In this document: positions 7,081-9,550 of the stretch, in pieces
Numbering within the stretch: position 1 is the stretch's first letter
Layout: each line of letters opens with the position of its first letter
Assembly (NCBI GenBank): GCA_934500855.1
Contig: CAKSUH010000040.1
Span: 1 to 9,550, forward strand
Length of the DNA: 9,550 nt
Origin: an uncultured Eubacteriales bacterium
GTDB lineage: Bacteria > Bacillota > Clostridia > Oscillospirales > CAG-272
Direction: 5' to 3'
Notes under the pieces: model-generated
Databases searched by the model: none
What the model was told of the DNA's origin: nothing
The model's input: the letters and a program-made list of their open reading frames with translations, nothing else
Made by a program: the position numbers and the translations under genes

Positions 7081-7119
7081 ACACCGCGCGGCAGACAGCC
7101 TTGCCGGGCGGTGTTTTTT
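7081..7119 (+). terminator. Intrinsic terminator after the large membrane protein gene
   Basis: ACACCGC (7081-7087) pairs with GCGGTGT (7108-7114). After a G-G mismatch, CGGCA (7089-7093) pairs with TGCCG (7102-7106), leaving an 8-nt loop. Six Ts follow at 7114-7119, the first shared with the stem. The stem begins six bases after the stop codon. The T-run ends 11 bases before the ATG of the radical SAM gene and touches its GAAGGG ribosome binding site, so it ends the rlmB-like operon and may also attenuate the downstream gene. Confidence 0.9.
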
Positions 7120-7130
7120 GAAGGGAAACT

Positions 7131-9550
7131 ATGAAAACAACAAACAAAACGGTCAACCGACCGAACAGTACGATCCTCAAATCGGTTTCGAAGCCGGGCA
7201 GATATGCGGGCGGCGAATACGGGCAGGTCATCAAGGACAAAACCCGCGTGAAGGCGCGGTTTGCGTTCTGCTTTCCCGATACCTACGAGATCGGGATGTC
7301 CAACCTCGGCGTGCGGCTTCTGTACGGCGCCTTGAACGAGCATCCCGACATCTGGTGCGAGCGGGTCTATGATCCGTGGGTCGATATGCAGGAGCAGATG
7401 AAGCTGCATGACCTGCCGTTGGTGGCGCTCGAGAGCGGCGATCCGTTGGATGTCTTTGATTTCGTTGCCTTTACGCTCCAGTACGAAATGAGCTATACGA
7501 ATGTGCTGAATATGCTCGACCTTGCGGGGATTCCGCTCAGGACCCGTGACCGCGCGGAGGATGACCCCATCATCATCGGCGGCGGTCCGTGCGCCTTCAA
7601 CCCCGAGCCTGTGGCGGATTTTTTCGACCTGTTCAACATCGGCGAGGGCGAGAATATGCTCCCGTCCATTGTGGAGCTTTACATCCGGATGAAGGACGCG
7701 GGGACCTATACCCGTGCGGAATTTCTGCATGAGGCGGCGCGGACGATCCCCGGGGTGTATGTGCCGTCGCTTTACGAGGTCAGCTACAATGCGGACGGAA
7801 CGGTCCATGCTTACACGCCGATTTTCAATGACATTCCGAAGAAGGTGACCAAGCAGATTATCCGCGATCTGGACAAGGTCTATTTCCCCGACCGTGTGGT
7901 GATGCCGTACATTGAGACGGTTCATGACCGCATCATGCTGGAGGTCTACCGCGGCTGTATCAGAGGATGCCGCTTTTGTCAGGCGGGCATGATCTACCGC
8001 CCCGTGCGCGAGAAAACGCCCGATGTGCTCAACGAGCAGGCGAAATGTCTGTTTGACAGCACAGGCTACGAGGAAATGTCGCTGACCTCGCTCTCCATCA
8101 GCGATTACACACAGCTGGACGGACTTTGCGACCGTCTCCTGTCCTGGACCGATGAGAATATGGTCAGCCTGTCGCTTCCGTCCCTGCGGGTGGACAATTT
8201 CAGCCGCGAGCTGATGGATCGCATCGCGTCGGTGCGGTCCTCGTCCCTGACTTTTGCGCCCGAGGCGGGAACGCAACGCCTGCGCGATGTCATCAACAAG
8301 AATGTGCGCGAAGAGGAGGTCCTTCGGACGATGAAGGTTGCCTTCGACGCGGGCAAAACGGCGGTCAAACTGTATTTTATGGAGGGACTTCCGACCGAAA
8401 CCCTCGATGATCTTGAGGGAATCGCGCGCCTTGCGGAGAAGGTGGCGGAATCCTACTACGAGAACCCCAACCGCCCCAAGGGACGGCAGGTCACGGTGAC
8501 GATCAGCGTTTCCTGCTTCATTCCGAAGCCGTTCACGGCGTTCCAGTGGGAACCGCAGGACACCATGGAGATGCTCCGCGAGAAGCAGGAGTATCTGAAG
8601 AGCAAGATTACCAACCGCCATGTGCGCTATCAGCACCACGACGCGCGGGTCAGCCTGGTCGAGGCGGTTCTGGCGCGCGGAGACCGACGGCTGAGCGACG
8701 CGCTCGAACTGGGATGCCGCGAAGGCTTCCGTTTTGATGCGTGGGATGAGTATTTCGATTACGACAAGTGGATGGATGTATTCCGCCGGACGGGGATTGA
8801 CCCCGCGTTCTACGCGCATCGCAAATGGGGACTTGACGAGGTTCTGCCGTGGGATATCATCGATTGCGGCGTGACGAAGGAATTCCTCCTGCGCGAGCGT
8901 GAGCGGGCGTATGCCGCGAAAACCACGCCGAACTGCCGCGAGCAATGCTCGGGGTGCGGCGCGAACCGATTGGGCGGGGAGCGCGCGGTCTGCCCGAACG
9001 CGGCGAAGTATCCGCCCGAGGAACCGACGGATTTGCCGCGCAGGATGATTCCCGACCGTCAGACCATCATGGCGCAATGGGAGAAAGCCGACCCGTTCCT
9101 CACGATGCGGATTAAATTCCGCAAGGTGGGAAGTCTGCAGTACATTTCGCACCTCGACCTGCAACGCACGCTTGCGCGGGTGCTGATGCGGGCGAACATT
9201 CCGATGTGGTACACGCAGGGCTTCAACCCGCACGCCAAGGTGACCTTCGGGTTGCCGCTTTCGGTCGGAACCGAGAGCGAATGCGAGTATCTTGACCTGC
9301 GGTTGGATCGCAGAATTCCGCCCGCCGAGGTGGTGGCGCGGCTGAATCGGGAGTTGACCGAGGAAATGGCGGTTCTGGACGCTTATGAGCCGACCTCAAA
9401 GTTTCAGGACATCGGTTGGGCAAGCTATGAAATGGACCTGCACTTTGCGGGGGCTGACGAAAAGACTGCCGCCGCAATGCAGGCGCTGTTCACAACCTCG
9501 CCCCTGATGATGACAAAAAAAGGCAAGGCAGGGGAGCGGGAGATTGACAT
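7131..9550 (+). CDS. TIGR03960-type radical SAM protein fused to a TIGR03936/DUF2344 domain, 3' end outside window
   Basis: The frame is open from ATG 7131 (GAAGGG at 7120-7125) to the window edge, 806 complete codons. Residues about 40-200 match the B12-binding-like region of the TIGR03960 radical SAM family (FPDTYEIGMSNLG, TLQYEMSYTNVLNMLDLAG, IIIGGGPCAFNPEPVADFFD). I see no DxHxxG cobalamin-ligand motif, so B12 binding is uncertain. The radical SAM core starts near residue 250 and has CIRGCRFC (Cys276, Cys280, Cys283), the CxxxCxxC that binds the [4Fe-4S] cluster cleaving S-adenosylmethionine. A second cysteine group (Cys602, 606, 609, 621) may hold another cluster. From about residue 658 a DUF2344 (TIGR03936) domain begins (RIKFRKVGSLQYISHLDLQR, then GFNPHAKVTFGLPL). 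The family is widely conserved in Clostridia and often sits next to ribonuclease G and rplU genes, which would be expected beyond this window. Its reaction is not known to me. The assignment to the fused family is firm. Confidence 0.93.
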   Translation, partial: MKTTNKTVNRPNSTILKSVSKPGRYAGGEYGQVIKDKTRVKARFAFCFPDTYEIGMSNLGVRLLYGALNEHPDIWCERVYDPWVDMQEQMKLHDLPLVALESGDPLDVFDFVAFTLQYEMSYTNVLNMLDLAGIPLRTRDRAEDDPIIIGGGPCAFNPEPVADFFDLFNIGEGENMLPSIVELYIRMKDAGTYTRAEFLHEAARTIPGVYVPSLYEVSYNADGTVHAYTPIFNDIPKKVTKQIIRDLDKVYFPDRVVMPYIETVHDRIMLEVYRGCIRGCRFCQAGMIYRPVREKTPDVLNEQAKCLFDSTGYEEMSLTSLSISDYTQLDGLCDRLLSWTDENMVSLSLPSLRVDNFSRELMDRIASVRSSSLTFAPEAGTQRLRDVINKNVREEEVLRTMKVAFDAGKTAVKLYFMEGLPTETLDDLEGIARLAEKVAESYYENPNRPKGRQVTVTISVSCFIPKPFTAFQWEPQDTMEMLREKQEYLKSKITNRHVRYQHHDARVSLVEAVLARGDRRLSDALELGCREGFRFDAWDEYFDYDKWMDVFRRTGIDPAFYAHRKWGLDEVLPWDIIDCGVTKEFLLRERERAYAAKTTPNCREQCSGCGANRLGGERAVCPNAAKYPPEEPTDLPRRMIPDRQTIMAQWEKADPFLTMRIKFRKVGSLQYISHLDLQRTLARVLMRANIPMWYTQGFNPHAKVTFGLPLSVGTESECEYLDLRLDRRIPPAEVVARLNRELTEEMAVLDAYEPTSKFQDIGWASYEMDLHFAGADEKTAAAMQALFTTSPLMMTKKGKAGEREID

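Noticed and set aside
7038..9233. Long minus-strand open frame (731 codons) antisense to the radical SAM gene
   Set aside because: The + strand frame has clear radical SAM and DUF2344 motifs throughout. The antisense frame is open because of GC-rich codon usage and gives an Arg/His-rich protein with no recognisable motif.

Overview
The window looks like chromosomal DNA of a GC-rich, uncultured-type Clostridia (Firmicutes), perhaps an Oscillospirales or Christensenellales-like gut lineage. The evidence is strong AGGAG-type ribosome binding sites, a sigma-A-like promoter in a short AT-rich gap, hairpin-plus-T terminators, and a gene set typical of that class: a PDZ/S41 protease, GreA, a TrmH/RlmB rRNA methylase and a radical SAM/DUF2344 fusion. 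The taxonomic placement is inference. I see no phage, IS element, CRISPR array or RNA gene.

Layout, all genes on the + strand: (1) 1-1098, the 3' part of a C-terminal processing protease. (2) 1138-1623, greA, 39 bp downstream and probably co-transcribed. (3) 1624-1805, a gap holding a perfect 15-bp inverted repeat, a second small hairpin and a strong intrinsic terminator. (4) 1806-2489, a small single-pass membrane protein of unknown function. (5) 2490-2666, a gap with a good candidate sigma-A promoter. (6) 2667-3659, an RlmB-type methyltransferase with a basic disordered extension. (7) 3701-7075, a 1124-residue protein with a very long disordered N-terminus and an eight-helix membrane module. 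(8) 7081-7119, an intrinsic terminator. (9) 7131 to the window end, the fused radical SAM protein, cut off at the 3' edge.

Most of the window is housekeeping: envelope proteolysis, transcript cleavage, rRNA methylation and a conserved but uncharacterised radical SAM protein. The exception is the 3701-7075 gene. From residue about 565 it follows the plan of a heavy-metal (P1B) P-type ATPase: 4+2+2 membrane helices, with P- and N-domain-like segments in the right places. Every catalytic signature I can locate is altered, and the actuator domain is shortened and lacks TGE. I read it as a pseudo-P-type ATPase fused to a disordered Pro/Lys/Glu-rich region of more than 400 residues. It probably shares a transcript with the rlmB-like gene. 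This is the best candidate here for something undescribed.

A second recurring theme is that both strong terminators end only about 11-13 nt before the next start codon, overlapping or abutting its ribosome binding site. That leaves no room for a promoter in between and suggests attenuation or partial read-through.
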